From: Chrysomallon squamiferum
Lineage: Eukaryota; Mollusca; Gastropoda; Neomphalida; Peltospiridae
DNA: 64,000 bases
Assembly (NCBI GenBank): GCA_012295275.1
Contig: CM022679.1
Coordinates: 30,329,654-30,393,653 of the forward strand
Reading direction: 5' to 3'
In this document: piece after piece, positions 13,421 to 25,453 of the stretch
Position numbering within the stretch: position 1 is the stretch's first letter
Layout of the letters: every line of letters begins with the position of its first letter
Position numbers and translations under genes: made by a program
Notes under the pieces: generated by a model
The model's input: the letters and a program-made list of their open reading frames with translations, nothing else
Databases searched by the model: none
What the model was told of the DNA's origin: nothing

Positions 13421-13639
13421 ACTTTATTACTTCTACTACAGTACTGTTACTAGCACTACTGCAACTACTGCTGTTACTGTTTTTTATACTGCTGTTACTA
13501 TATACTGCTGTTACTGTTTTTATTTATCTGGTTTCAGTTCATTCTAATATAACTTTTCATCATCATTTCAACAATTTATCAGATTTAATGATAAACCCAT
13601 CATTTTCCCACTTCTCCCTCTGTCATCCCCCCACCCTAT

Positions 13640-13760
13640 CCAACCGTTTATAATTTATGGACCTAGCAGTAATTTGATTAGCGTATCTGTTAATGATATA
13701 ACAGCTCTAATTGAATCACGTAATTTTGTGGCGTTCATTAACTAGGGACTTAATAGAAAA
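13640..13760. promoter_or_regulatory. Candidate regulatory element with homeodomain-type sites
   Basis: A non-repetitive block in intron 6 holds TAATTTGATTA at 13670-13680. This is the TAAT-N3-ATTA palindrome bound by paired-class homeodomain dimers. TTAATGATAT, CTAATTGAATCACG and TTCATTAACTAG follow within 80 bases. The density of TAAT cores is only partly explained by AT richness. An enhancer role is inferred, not shown. Confidence 0.25.
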
Positions 13761-15020
13761 GAAAGATAACTGCTGTGTGTATTTGTTAGATGGTGTGATG
13801 GATTGAGCCGGTGGGTTGCTGCAGTTGCCAAAACTGTTACCAGATGACAGAGTAGACAGGAAATTATTGTCTGTTACAAAAGAATACAGCTGTCTTGATC
13901 AGTTTGTGAAAACTGGACTATCTGTTTGATTGGACTCTTCCAGAGTGAGGGGTGACAGGATGAAAACACGCGCGCACACGTTTCTCAAATATTTTAAATA
14001 AATATTTTTCTTTTTAACATCTTATTGCAAACTTGTTTGTTCTTTCTTCCAGACTGCAGAACCAACGATATTATTTTTTCCTCTTTTATTTATTTTTTAT
14101 TTTTTTATACTTCTTTTTTAACTTTGTAAAAATGAGTACGTTGGACTTTTCCATACAAAGGGGGTTTAGGTTTGTTAGTTGTAAACTGCAGACATTTTGG
14201 TAGTGTTGTATTGGTTTTCTGCACTGCGAAGTAGGGAATATTCCAACTGTCTGCCCCTGGCACCTTTTCTGCGGTAATACTACCAGTTCGTGTGGATCTG
14301 TCCTCCATAAAGCTGGAATGTTTTATATTTTCTGTGATATAATTTAACCTGCAGAGCCATGTTAAAGGAAAGGTATAGTTGAAGTGATATTTTTATTCGT
14401 CTGTTTTGTCTATAATAAACGTGCTGTTTATCTCTCTCTCTCTCTCTCTACAGTATTTAGTTATTTAAACGTGCGCATTCAATAACTTGATTGTACTGAT
14501 TCTTGTAACATTTTGCCTTCTTGATCTAGATTCCACAACTAACAGAACATGAAGCCGGTGATACATATATCAACTATAAATCTGTTAATGACATAATCTT
14601 AGCATGCAGGATAGCTGTTAATAATTTTTCCTGTTTACATAAAAAATGTTTGCTATTTTATAAATCTGTACAACTATGTATTGACATTTCAGGGACGGAA
14701 AATAGGGGGTGGAGCTGGGTGTGCTTTTATATATGAAATGAAAACAGGCTACCCTTGTATGAATACAAATTGTTGGTCTTTTCATACATGTATAGCGAAA
14801 TGGAAGTGTTGTTAATTTTTTTTTAAGAAGAGACCGGTTAAAATAGACTCGTGTATCTGGTCAAGGTTATGACCTTGTGACTTCTGGTACTTCCTTGTTT
14901 TTGTGCTGATAACGGAGGACCTGAGGGTAGGGGTTATAAAGGGGGAGGGGACAAAAACCATAATGTAAACACTACAAGTATACATATTTTACTTCTCCAG
15001 TTTATTTCATGAAATTGTTT

Positions 15021-15024
<4 letters not shown>

Positions 15025-15055
<31 letters not shown>

Positions 15056-15074
15056 TTATTTAATTAATTAATTA

Positions 15075-15113
<39 letters not shown>
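15025..15113. repeat. TTTA, TTAA and ATT compound microsatellite
   Basis: ATTT units, then TTAA units, then about 12 ATT units, in intron 6. Confidence 0.93.
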
Positions 15114-15234
15114 TACAATAATTTTTTTAAATTATCATCAAGATTATAATCATCATGACGAGTAAAACTGAATACAACAATTATGTGGTGCAGTATTTCT
15201 CTTTACTGTTCTGTGTCTGTCCTTTCTCATATTG

Positions 15235-15279
<45 letters not shown>
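15235..15279. repeat. CA dinucleotide microsatellite
   Basis: About 22 CA units about 600 nt before the first ZU5 exon. It is likely to vary in length. Confidence 0.95.
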
Positions 15280-15281
<2 letters not shown>

Positions 15282-15883
15282 TACACCACACACAAATGTA
15301 ACAGAAAAATCATTATTTTGGTAACATTATTCTCCATTTTCTTCTGCTTCTTGAAAAAGATACTGTATGCAGGTAACTTGAGTAGATATTTCTTGAGAGC
15401 AAAGTGTCTAATAACTAATAACACAAAGTTTGTAAAAAAAATATCTTAACCGAGTATGCCCTTTATTAAGTAATCTTTCTTTTTTCCCCAGTTACTTGTG
15501 CACTTGTTATATAGAAATAATGACCAAGTTTATAATAATACAAAATAATTATTCATCATTTATTTTATTTTTTAACTGAACTATTTATTTTTCATTTATT
15601 TTTTTTTGAAATTATTTGAGGTCTTCTGTTTTTGAAATTTAAAAAACACATTATTTTTATGAATTTATTATGGATTTAATTATTTTTAAAATTTATTATT
15701 GCTGTTTATTAATTAATTATTTTTAAGTGGTCTTTTATTTATTTATTTATGTTTTTTTTTTATAAATTAATTATTTTTTATTATTATTATTTTTTATTTA
15801 TTAGTGGGTCTTGTATTTATTTATGATTGCTAGAATATTTTATTTACATAGGTAGCTATATTTTTTAAAATTTGTTTTTACAG

Positions 15884-16108
15884 TTTCTTGATAAGTTTCA
15901 TGGTGGATGCGCGAGGTGGGGCAATGCGAGGATGTCGTCACTCCGGTGTGCGCATCATCATCCCACCGCGCAAGGCTGCCATGCCAACACGCGTCACCTG
16001 TCGACTCATCAAGAAGGAGAAGCTTCTGCACCCTCCACCCCTCCACGAGGGGGAGGGTCTGGCAACAAGGATTCTGGAGATGGGGCCAGTTGGAACAACA
16101 TTTTTGGG
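15884..16108 (+). CDS. Ankyrin exon 7: start of ZU5-N (spectrin-binding) domain
   Basis: A 225-nt exon between a T-rich tract ending tttttacag and donor GG|gtgagg. It reads [16 protein letters not shown], then [18 protein letters not shown], then [20 protein letters not shown]. This is the highly conserved opening of the first ZU5 domain of ankyrins. The DAR triplet in FMVDARGG matches the site that, when mutated in vertebrate ankyrin-B, abolishes beta-spectrin binding, so spectrin binding is expected to be kept. Phase is 2 at both ends. It anchors identification of the whole gene as an ankyrin. Confidence 0.98.
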
Positions 16109-17013
16109 GTGAGGATTGTTAATTTTTATTTTCCTTTTCTTTATCTTGCTGTTAATAATATTTATTTATTTATTTATTTTTTTACACAACAAATAAAATA
16201 AAAATAGTAATAATAAGTTAAAATAACCATAATAATAATGATATTTAATAATAAGTTTGTTTTATTATTTTATTCTGATTTAAAATTGGAAAATGCACTA
16301 ATTTTGTCATAATTTTTCAAGTGTGTGTGTGTGTGTGTGTGTGTGCATCAATTTACATATTCATATATTAATAAGTGCATCAATTGCATTCTTATGTTGT
16401 ATTTTCCTTTCTGTATAAATAAAAAAAAATTAAAAATTCAGCAGAGTGTTGGTAAACAAATATTTATTCATTACATTTTAATAAATTAATTATTTAAATA
16501 AACAAAACGAGGGTTAAAAGTTGACATCACTCATCAAACACAGGATGATCTGACCTGGAATGAAAGTAGTATAAAATGAGAGATTTGAGCTTTGCTGTTT
16601 GATATTTAGTTGTACATTGCTGGGATTCTGCTGAGTGGTATGGGACATCTGCCTCACAACATCAACATGTGTTCCACTCTGAAGATATCTCTCCTAAAAG
16701 CATCTTGCCCTAGGCTGGCCGGATTTTTTTTATTTATTTATTTATTTTTAATTCACTGATACAAGTGTCATGGTTCAGATACAGGCGGTTGTGGTGCTAG
16801 AATTTTTATTTTTAATATTCTCCAAAATATTTTGTGAAAGCACCTTGCATTAGATTGGTATGAGATTATAAGCTTGTTTTTTTTTATTTGTATATATTCT
16901 AGACTGGTATTGGATTTTAAGAATGTTTGGAGAATTTGATTTTTTTTATGCTGTTTGACATGATAATCAACGTCTGATGTAACAGTGTGCAAGATCAAAG
17001 CATATACACAATA

Positions 17014-17044
<31 letters not shown>

Positions 17045-17301
17045 AAATATGTATATTTTAAATTTAATTGTAAAAGTTTTGGGGTCATCTGATTGATTTC
17101 AGTTCAAAACATTTATGCAGAATGCTTTCATATTTTATTTTTTTTCTAATTTACAAAATAAAAAACATTCTTTATGTAAAACTATTTGTAATAGGACTAT
17201 TAGTTGGAAATGTGAAAGAATATGGAATCAAGACCCTAATTAGTTTAACTTTTTTTTCTTATTACCCCTTACCCCACCCATGTCTCACGATAAGAATGTC
17301 T

Positions 17302-17329
17302 AGGTCAAGTGCTGGAGGTCATGAGGTCA
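17302..17329 (+). promoter_or_regulatory. Cluster of three nuclear-receptor half-sites
   Basis: AGGTCA occurs at 17302-17307, 17316-17321 and 17324-17329, all in the same orientation. The last two form a direct repeat with a 2-base spacer (DR2) and the first two a DR8. AGGTCA is the consensus half-site of many nuclear receptors. Regulatory function is inferred only from the motif. Confidence 0.3.
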
Positions 17330-17657
17330 AACCACAGCCTAACTAAACAGATCTTCATTAACCAGAACACTTCTGTAATGTTCTTATTCAAACATCCTGT
17401 TTGGAAACTAGTCTTGTCTGGTGTATAATGTTTCAGGATCCAATCCAGATGAAGTTAGATTGGGGGGGGGGCTGTTCCATTTATTGATACATAATTTCTT
17501 TTTGTTCCCAGAGAAACGTAGAAAAATCTATAAAATATAGATAGAAACATAGATAAAAACACACAAGTTGTATTTGTGCATATATGTAGTATGTATCTGA
17601 ATCACATATGAGTGTATGTGTATTGATGTCCTTAATAAATGTGTGTGCACATAATAT

Positions 17658-17658
<1 letters not shown>

Positions 17659-17711
<53 letters not shown>
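17659..17711. repeat. CA dinucleotide microsatellite
   Basis: About 26 perfect CA units within intron 7. Confidence 0.95.
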
Positions 17712-17715
<4 letters not shown>

Positions 17716-18851
17716 TTCCTCTGCAGAATAATATCTAATTTTCTAGCGCTAATGAAATACAATGTAATATTTCAGATTGCTTTGGTGTTGCCTGGAATAA
17801 AATACTCTTACTACATAAGTTGGCTTTAATCAGCTAATTAGTTTCATTATCAATTTAATGAGTTGCTGGTGATATTTATAAATTACTTTATTGGCCTAGA
17901 TGTTGTAAATAAAAAGTCATTATAATAAATAAATAAATAAATAATAATAAAAAAAAGAAATAAAAAAAGCTAAAATACCATTGTTTTTGTCAGTTCATAA
18001 ATATTAACCAGCAGTAATTGTTTTATATATGTGCACAGCACAAGCCTTGGTTTTCAGTAAACCAGTTGTGTTTGGATTGGGCAGCAATGCAAACATTATT
18101 CTCAATTTACATTTAAGAGAGAGGGAGAGATTTTGCTTAAATTTATGCTGAGTGCTATATGTATATACTTGTTTAGAAATGATACGAATAGGAAATTTTT
18201 GAACTGAATAATAAATAATTTTTTCCACTTCTATATATTTTTTGTTATAAATAAAATTATTTACACTGATAAATACAGCTATGACCTTTTCATTGTTCTG
18301 TCATTAACCGTGAAACCAGGTTACCAGGGAGAGTGTGGGGTTTAATTTACAAATGAACTTTAAACTGTTTTCCCTGATGTTGAAATATATGTATAAGAAT
18401 CTTACTGATAAACTGGACAGAACAATGGCTGGACAACTGAAGATGAATACTTGCGTAAATATAGTTGATATAATTAATAACAATAGCTAAACTACATTTA
18501 TTTATTTAAAAAAAAAAAAAATAAGAGATGAAATAAAAATAAAATATAGTTGTATGCCTTCGTGTGTGTGTATGGGTGTGGGTATGTGTGTGTGCGGAGT
18601 AAATGTACAGACTATATATCTGGCTTCTAGAAAACAAGGTTTAGAATTAATTTTCATCTTTTAAATTCATTTTTATTCTTTACTTTTTATTATTATTTTT
18701 TTAATAATTTAAAATTTCTGGTCCAGAAAATCCAGAAATCTGGATCACCTCCAGTATCTTTCTTCCTGGATTAATAGTCTGGATACCTGACTGTACATTT
18801 CCTGACAAAAACAAGAATTAAAAATTTAAATTTTATTTTTTTCTCTTACAG

Positions 18852-19006
18852 ACCTATCATCATCGAGGTGCCCCACTTTGCATCTCTCCGAGGCAAAGAA
18901 CGTGAGGTTGTCATCCTGCGCAGCAACAACGGTGAAGAGTGGACTGAACATCCAATGGTTGCCACCGAGGAAGCAGTCAACAATGCCCTGGGAGGAAGTC
19001 TTGAAG
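18852..19006 (+). CDS. Ankyrin exon 8: ZU5-N continued
   Basis: A 155-nt exon, acceptor ctcttacag, donor GAAG|gttta. Joined to exon 7 it reads [20 protein letters not shown] and continues EVVILRSNNGEEWTEHPM, a near-standard ankyrin ZU5 core. The end, ALGGSLEG, falls in a loop where ankyrins differ. The donor is weaker than the others (gtttaa). Within a short distance the retained intron would stay open for about 40 codons before a stop, which has no obvious meaning. Confidence 0.96.
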
Positions 19007-20824
19007 GTTTAAATGCAAACAATGTGTCTGCTAGTCAGTCCGAATCTAGTTTGTGGAGTGAGCATGTTTTCTTTGTTGTTTCTCATCTTGTGAGAAAACC
19101 CTGGCTCAGTAGCATGTTTTACAAGTAATTTCCAGAAGTATTTGATAGAATTTTTAAAATCTCAAAAATTGAAAAATTGAAAAATAAAAATAAAATAAAA
19201 TAATAATAATATAATAATAATGATAATAAAAAGTAAAAAAAAGAAAGACAGCCAAAAAGAAATGTCACAAATTGTTTCATTTTCTGAGTACCTTGCACGT
19301 GTTGTTGGTAGATATGTTAAAAATTGAATGCATCGTTTGAAATTAAAATAATAATAGGAATAGCTGTGCAATCAGAATTATCTGATATGTTTTTGAAACC
19401 AATAGATTTAGAACATGAATTTGTTTTTTTTGAAAAAAAATTAATGAGGAAAATTAAAAAGAAACAATTTTCATGAAAATAATAATATATCTGACTTAGT
19501 CAGGGTTTTCTCATTCATCATTTTTTTTCTTTTTTTTCTTGATCTTTTTATTAGTTTTAATAGTTTCAGAAGGAAACAGAAAGAATTATCAGTAATGAAT
19601 TAATAGTAATTGTGGTTATCCACAGAGAAAAAGAATATAATTTCATTATTACATTTGTAGCCACCACTTCAAGATTACTAAATTAGACATTAAGTTTAAA
19701 TTAACCAACTGAATTATGACATTACACAAAAAAAGGAAAGAGAAATGATATATTAATTAATAAATAAAATACAAAATAAAAAGTAAAGGTAAAAAAATAA
19801 AAAATAAATAAATAAAGAATAACTATAAGTAACACTATTATTATAACTGAGAAGCAAAAAATTTAAGATAAAGAAAATCTAAAGTATCATATCTGCCTGT
19901 AAAGGTTGATACTGGTCATATTCATAATCTGTTCAGTTAAATGTATTGTATAATAGCAAGTTTATCTTGTGTGGTTATTACATGTATTAGATAAGTTTCT
20001 ATTTTATCTCTAGCCTGTTACATATGGACATTAACCTTCAGTACTGTACTGGTATATGCATGTAATTTTATTACAAACACAATAAATAGCCATTTTTATC
20101 TACCTGCACTGACCTTTTATTTAATGTACTAAATGTACTGTCTTCTATTTTTGTGATTTTCTATAAAAGGAAAAAAAAGAAAATAGAAAAAAAATATTTG
20201 TCTTAATTTTATGTCGTTCTTTCTTAAAATGTAAATGTATTTTTCAAATTATCTTTCAACTGTTTAGTGTTAAATAAATGTTTAGTTTAGTTTGAATGTT
20301 AGTACCCAGTTAATGTTGTAGTTTTTTCAGATAGATGTAGATTACTGTTCGTTCATTTTAGATTTATTTAAATGATATTCAGATATTTGCAGACATGTAC
20401 ATGAATATGTAAACCTTGTTATTCCAATACATACACTTAAACTCTCATATTCTAAAAAGAATGTACGTGTATATTACTTTCTTTTAGATACACACACTTG
20501 TATTAACACACTCTTCTTTATCATGGTCATCCATTTACAATACACATGTAAACACAACAATTATAGCTTTTATATATAAATTGTTATTTATTATTTTTTT
20601 TGTTTATTTACTTTTTATTTACTTTTTATTTTTTTATTTATTTTTTTTGAGTAAATTTAATAAAATTAAATTTGTAAAAACAAAATTTTGACAGTAACAG
20701 TGGATTTACATTAATCAGTCTTTCACACCGTTTACACACTTACATACACAGTGTTGATACCCAAAATTTTAAATGAAATTAATATTTATTGCACGTTACA
20801 ACATTCTCGTATTTTCTCTCCCAG
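19007..20824 (+). other. Intron 8
   Basis: AT-rich intron of 1818 nt with many A and T tracts but no long perfect microsatellite. The acceptor is attttctctcccag. No other feature was recognised. Confidence 0.6.
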
Positions 20825-21036
20825 AACTTGACCAGGAAGAGGATCTGACTGCCAAGAGAATCACTCGCATCCTCACCACTGACTTCCCACAATACTTTGC
20901 TCTCGTCACTCGCATTCGCCAGGAGACGAAACAGATTGGTGAGGAGGGGGGAGTGATTAGCTCAACCGTCGTCCCCCAGGTGCAGGCAGTTTTCCCCAAA
21001 GGGGCACTGACAAAAAGGATTCGAGTTGGCCTTCAG
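20825..21036 (+). CDS. Ankyrin exon 9: end of ZU5-N and start of ZU5-C
   Basis: A 212-nt exon between acceptor tctctcccag and donor CAG|gtaggt. It reads [20 protein letters not shown], then [19 protein letters not shown], then [20 protein letters not shown] and RVGLQ. The FPQYFA motif closes ZU5-N, and [18 protein letters not shown] opens ZU5-C in all ankyrins. It ends at a codon boundary. In vertebrate ankyrins this part packs against ZU5-N and UPA in the ZZUD supramodule. Confidence 0.98.
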
Positions 21037-22125
21037 GTAGGTTCAAATCTGTCTGTGATCAGTGTTAGACACAATAGAATGAATGGATGCAGTTGTTTTC
21101 TTGTTAACCTGATACTTGAAAAAATACAAAAATAAAAGATTATGTACAAATGTATCTTCTTACCAAGACCACACACAACTTTATTCATATTATTGCTAAG
21201 ATATTCACCGAAATATCTTAATACATATACATGTATATGAATTGAATAAAGCATATATGTGATACAATCACATGCAACAGATATAGATGCATATATTTAT
21301 ATACAAACAGGTTTTGATACTTATTACCATACATACATAACACTAAGAACAAATGCATATAATTTTATAAACTTTTAAAAATATGACATACAAAGCTATC
21401 AGGTCAGCAAGAAAAAGTTTTTGAGAAAAATGTGGTAGTTAAATACTTGTTAGTTTTATCTACAGAAATATGATTCATGCATTTACTCAGCTTGACAGTG
21501 TCTGTGAATATACCAAAATTGCTGAAACTCTTTATTAAATTGTTTGTTTTAAATTTTATTTGTATTTCATTAAATTTCCATTGTGGTTTATTCCCCATTC
21601 ATTGTATTTTTGAAAAACAAAATCTCAAAATACTACAAAACAGGTTCTTCCACACATCTTTTTCTTCTTCTTCTCCTTTTATCTTTTCATTTATTTTTTT
21701 TTCTTTCTTTTGAAAAATATTAATGGTATTTGAGAGAGTTACGATTAAATTTTTTAATTCTCGTTTTTCTGGATTTTATCGTTAAATGTGGATGTAGCAA
21801 ATACCTTTTTGATTCATTTGAGATATTTTACATTTGGTTTTTTTTTAATTCTTTGGTGGGTGTTTAGCAGGAAATAATAGCATATTTTTTTTTTTGTTAA
21901 TTACTATTTTATTTAAATGTAGAAGAAAAATGTTTCAGTCTTTCTCTCTTCTTTCAAAAGTTTTTATTTTCTGTTTTTAACTCTTAAAAATGTTACCCAA
22001 CCAAATTACAAAATTTATACCTGCTAAATGTTTTAATCAGTAAATAGTTTTGATTATTATTAATTATTCTTTTATTATTTAATTTTTAATATCTTTAATA
22101 ACCATTTTCATTTCATAATTAAGAG

Positions 22126-22167
<42 letters not shown>
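22126..22167. repeat. Poly-A tract of 42 bases
   Basis: An uninterrupted A run in intron 9. It could be the tail of an old retroposed element, but no recognisable element body or target-site duplication was found. Confidence 0.9.
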
Positions 22168-22169
<2 letters not shown>

Positions 22170-22256
22170 ATAAACCAAATTATTTGTTTGTACATTTTTA
22201 TTTGTTTCTTAATTTTCACTTCTACTTCTTGTTCTTCTTTTTCTTACTACTGTTAC

Positions 22257-22290
<34 letters not shown>

Positions 22291-22581
22291 TGGATAAGAT
22301 GGTTTATATAGTAACTCAAATTTTAAATATTTAGGAACAAGAACTGTTTTGTTTGTCTGAATTCATTTGCTTGTAATGTATGTCATCTGGAAGATATAGG
22401 AATTTATACAAATTTTGTTGGTGTTTAATAATTTAAAATAATAATAATAAAAATAACAAAAATGATAAAAGATTTTCAAAAGAAGTTGCACTTTCTCTTG
22501 CTGATAAGAATCTGCATAAACTTCTAACATTATTATGAGTAATTGCAAATATTCATAAAATTAATGTCAAGCTAAGTAGAT

Positions 22582-22770
22582 GGACATTATGTTAAATTTG
22601 TCAAGTGTATAAATATTCATTATATTTAAGATCTCTATATCAGTATTAATTATATATATAATTAAGCACAGTATTGGACATTACATCATATTTATCAAGT
22701 TTGGTATATGAATATTCATTATATTTAAGCTCTGTATATCAGTATTAATCATATTTATAATTAAGCACAG
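22582..22770. repeat. Diverged tandem duplication, about 94-bp unit
   Basis: Two copies begin ggacatta at 22582 and 22676. Both contain aatattcattatatttaag, then tatatcagtattaat, then ataattaagcacagtat. A more degenerate third copy may run to about 22870. Confidence 0.8.
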
Positions 22771-23345
22771 TATATGAATATTAATTGTTCTCATAATTAA
22801 TATTACCGTATAGTACTGTTAATATTGAAAATCTCAGTACATGAATATTCATGATTATTATGTCAAGCTCAGTACTGTTTCATGCTTCTTTTGGCATCTG
22901 ATTTCACACTGACAAAACAACTTTTCTCTCTATCCATTTGTTTGTTCCAGATTTTTAATTTCATATTTTCATATTTTATTTTTTTTCTTCACATTTTTAG
23001 CATACGAAGTTATATGTAAGGCCAGTAAGAATTGATGATCTCTGATAGATGGAGTCAAACGTTACATTTTTTTTTTATTATTATTATTATTTTTTTTTTT
23101 TACCTGTTTTATATTCTTTGGTTTATAAATATATTTTTTTAAATATTCTTTGGTTTATAAATATATATATTTTTTAACTACATGGTTTCGTGTTGTATAG
23201 TGTAGCAGACGCCCTTTCTAGCATGTTAACAACTGACTGAGCTGTACATGAATCATCCTTGTCTAGTTTTCATTTCGTTAAAAAAAAAAAAAAAAAAAAA
23301 AAAACAATTTCGTTGATTTGGTCGTCATTCTCATGTTGTCGCTAG

Positions 23346-23550
23346 GCACAACCCATTGCACCCGAACTTGTCACTAAACTGTTTGGCAACCGTGTTGCCG
23401 TCAGTCCCATTGTCACAGTGGAGCCACGGCGACGGAAGTTCCACGAAAACATCACACTGACAATACCAGTGCCCAAGGCTGCCCAGAAAGGAATGATCAA
23501 CCAATATGGCGGTGACAGACCGTCTTTGCGCCTTCTTTACAGCATTTCTG
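23346..23550 (+). CDS. Ankyrin exon 10: ZU5-C domain
   Basis: A 205-nt exon between acceptor gtcgctag and donor TCTG|gtaagc. It reads [20 protein letters not shown], then [20 protein letters not shown], then PVPKAAQKG and [12 protein letters not shown]. [17 protein letters not shown] is diagnostic for the ankyrin ZU5-C domain. It ends with one base of the next codon, which can join either the 21-nt microexon at 25192 or directly the exon at 26852. Both keep the frame. Confidence 0.98.
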
Positions 23551-25191
23551 GTAAGCTTGGGTTGTTAGTTTGAATTTTGTAAACTCTTATTTATTTTACA
23601 CTATTTATTTATTTATTTATTTATTTAATTTATTTATTATTATTATTTTTTTAATTCTGATATTTCTTGTAAGTTTAGTTTTATTGGCGTTATGAAAAAT
23701 AAGAAAAATAAAGAGAAAATGTTTATTTTTAAAATGTTGCCGATTTGTGCATATATAGGAATTTTAATGATTTGAGTCGTTGTAGTTAAATAAGATTGTT
23801 TATATTTGAAGTATAAGAGGAAAAATGTTGAGAAACAATGCAGAATGACCATGAAATAAATAAATATAATTAAATTAAAAATGAAAAATATGATTTAAAA
23901 CAGATTTTAAAAAAATGATAAAAAAAAAAAGGAAAGGAAAGACAAAAAAAATGAAAAGAAAGCTGAATGAAATCATCTGTTTTAGGAAGAAACTTCTTCA
24001 AAATAAATTTGTGTGTTTTAATCATTAATAAAGTATTATTTTCAAAATGTTAAAAAAAAAAAAAAATAAAGAAAAAAGCATCATTCTGACAAATTTATAG
24101 TAATCAAAGAATGTTACTAAAAACAAATGTTATTTTGAAAACTTTATTAACACTACTAACAAGTTAACATTCTAATTATAAATATTTACTAAAACATTTA
24201 TTGTGCATGCCAAGTTACAACATCTTGCATGGCATCCATTAACCATATTTTATTTTTATTATTATTTTTATTTGTTTTATTTATTTATTTATTTACTTAT
24301 GAGTTATTAACAGTTCCTAATATATCCTACTTGCCCATCTGTTTGTGTTGAGGAATATTTTGGTTTTGAAAATAGTAAAAAGGAAAAAGGAAAAAAATTA
24401 GCGGATGTTTTTGCTGTTTTTGCTTATAATTTTTGAACAAAAATAGTGTTGAGAAAATATTATGAAAAACTTTAAATACAGTTCTATTTAAAATCAAAAA
24501 TGAAAAAAAAAAATTAATAAAATAAAAGATAAAATAAAAATAAAAACACTTACAAGAAAGACTGTTTTTACAGTTGCCTCCATTGTTTTTGAAAGCATGG
24601 TTTGTGATTTTTATTTTTTAAATGTTTTTGGTCAGTTTTTGGGAGGGGGAAATAAGTAAAAAGAAAGGAAAAAAAAAGATTATTTTTCAAACTCAGTCAG
24701 TTTGTTGTTATTTTGTCTTGTGTTTATAACAATTTTGTGTGCATGAAATGTTTTTGTTGTAAATACTGTGTTACGTAAAATATTGTCTTTTCACCAAACA
24801 AATAAAAAAATAAAAAGGCGAAAGAAATCTTTTGTTACATTATGCATAATAATCAAATATTAATGTTTATACTTACATAATTAAAATATATACTTATCCA
24901 TTATTATTATTATTTGAAAATTAAAATCATTCTTAAGATTTGATATAAAATATTACAATATATGTAAAATAAATATTTAAAATGAGCTTCACTCAAAAGT
25001 TGAATAAAATGTTTAGTATATTAATAATGTAAATTCAACTAATTTGCTGTTTTAACTGACATTTAACTAGTTATTAATCTAAAAACATTTTGTGAGAATT
25101 TTAAAACGAAGTTAGAAAAATATATTTTTTTTAATCTTGTGTGATCTTTTGTTTAAAATGTCCCTCTTTCTCTATTCTGTGCTGCTGCTAG
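23551..25191 (+). other. Intron 10a
   Basis: AT-rich intron of 1641 nt with TTTA runs near 23602-23640 and numerous A tracts. It ends in a strong pyrimidine tract, tccctctttctctattctgt, just before gctgctgctag. No other feature was recognised. Confidence 0.6.
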
Positions 25192-25212
25192 GCAACAACT
25201 CTCACAACAGAG
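25192..25212 (+). CDS. 21-nt cassette microexon in ZU5-C
   Basis: Twenty-one nucleotides lie between a strong pyrimidine tract ending ctgctgctag and donor GAG|gtaacc. It is phase 1 at both ends, so it adds seven residues without a frameshift. The joined reading is SIS-GNNSHNR-DKLEPAVWED. Without it the protein reads SISDKLEPAVWED, which has exactly the same spacing as vertebrate SITGGTTPAQWED. The canonical form therefore skips it, and the microexon would insert a polar loop into ZU5-C. It is likely an alternatively spliced, perhaps neuronal, microexon (inference). Confidence 0.68.
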
Positions 25213-25449
25213 GTAACCATAGCAACTGCTTATAGCTTCAAGTCTGCTTTTTTTGTGCATGTCACTTTTTTTACATATTCATTATTAATTTGTTTTCAGT
25301 TTGCACATTGAAAGTTAATTTGATTTTATTTTTACAAAAAAAAAAAAAAAAAAAAAAAAGAAAAAAAAAGAAAAGGAAAATGTGTCTGTTTTGGTGTCTG
25401 GGTATGATGTACAGATGAAAGCTAGGGTGAAGAATTCCTTTCCATGCAT

Positions 25450-25453
<4 letters not shown>

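Larger units (their letters stand above)
8765..15883 (+). other. Intron 6, the longest upstream intron (7.1 kb)
   Basis: It separates the linker exons from the spectrin-binding module. It is mostly AT-rich with AAT arrays (11590-11656, 13382-13420), an ATTT/ATT block (15025-15113) and a CA array (15235-15279). The stretch 12000-15000 is less repetitive and less AT-rich than its surroundings and holds homeodomain-like and nuclear-receptor-like words described in the findings. An 18-nt candidate microexon at 9567-9584 is listed separately. No clear alternative first exon was found. Confidence 0.6.
16109..18851 (+). other. Intron 7
   Basis: AT-rich intron of 2743 nt with a GT run (about 16320-16345) and a long CA array (17659-17711). 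The segment 17280-17460 is unusually mixed in composition and has three AGGTCA words (see findings). No other exon was recognised. Confidence 0.6.
21037..23345 (+). other. Intron 9
   Basis: AT-rich intron of 2309 nt. It holds a 42-base A run (22126-22167), an ATT array (about 22258-22291), a diverged tandem repeat (22582-22770) and a 24-base A run (about 23281-23304) close to the acceptor gtcgctag. Confidence 0.6.

Noticed and set aside
14105-14308. Minus-strand open frame of 67 codons in intron 6
   Set aside because: It has mixed amino-acid composition but no recognisable domain, no splice context and no neighbours on that strand. It is probably chance in a less AT-rich stretch.
15227-15449. 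Open frames made of TH or CV repeats around CA arrays (also at 17481-17829 and 47021-47279)
   Set aside because: They are pure translations of CA/GT microsatellites.
22126-22167. Long A runs as tails of retroposons (also 25336-25489 and 23281-23304)
   Set aside because: No element body or target-site duplications were recognised. Simple slippage in AT-rich introns is sufficient.
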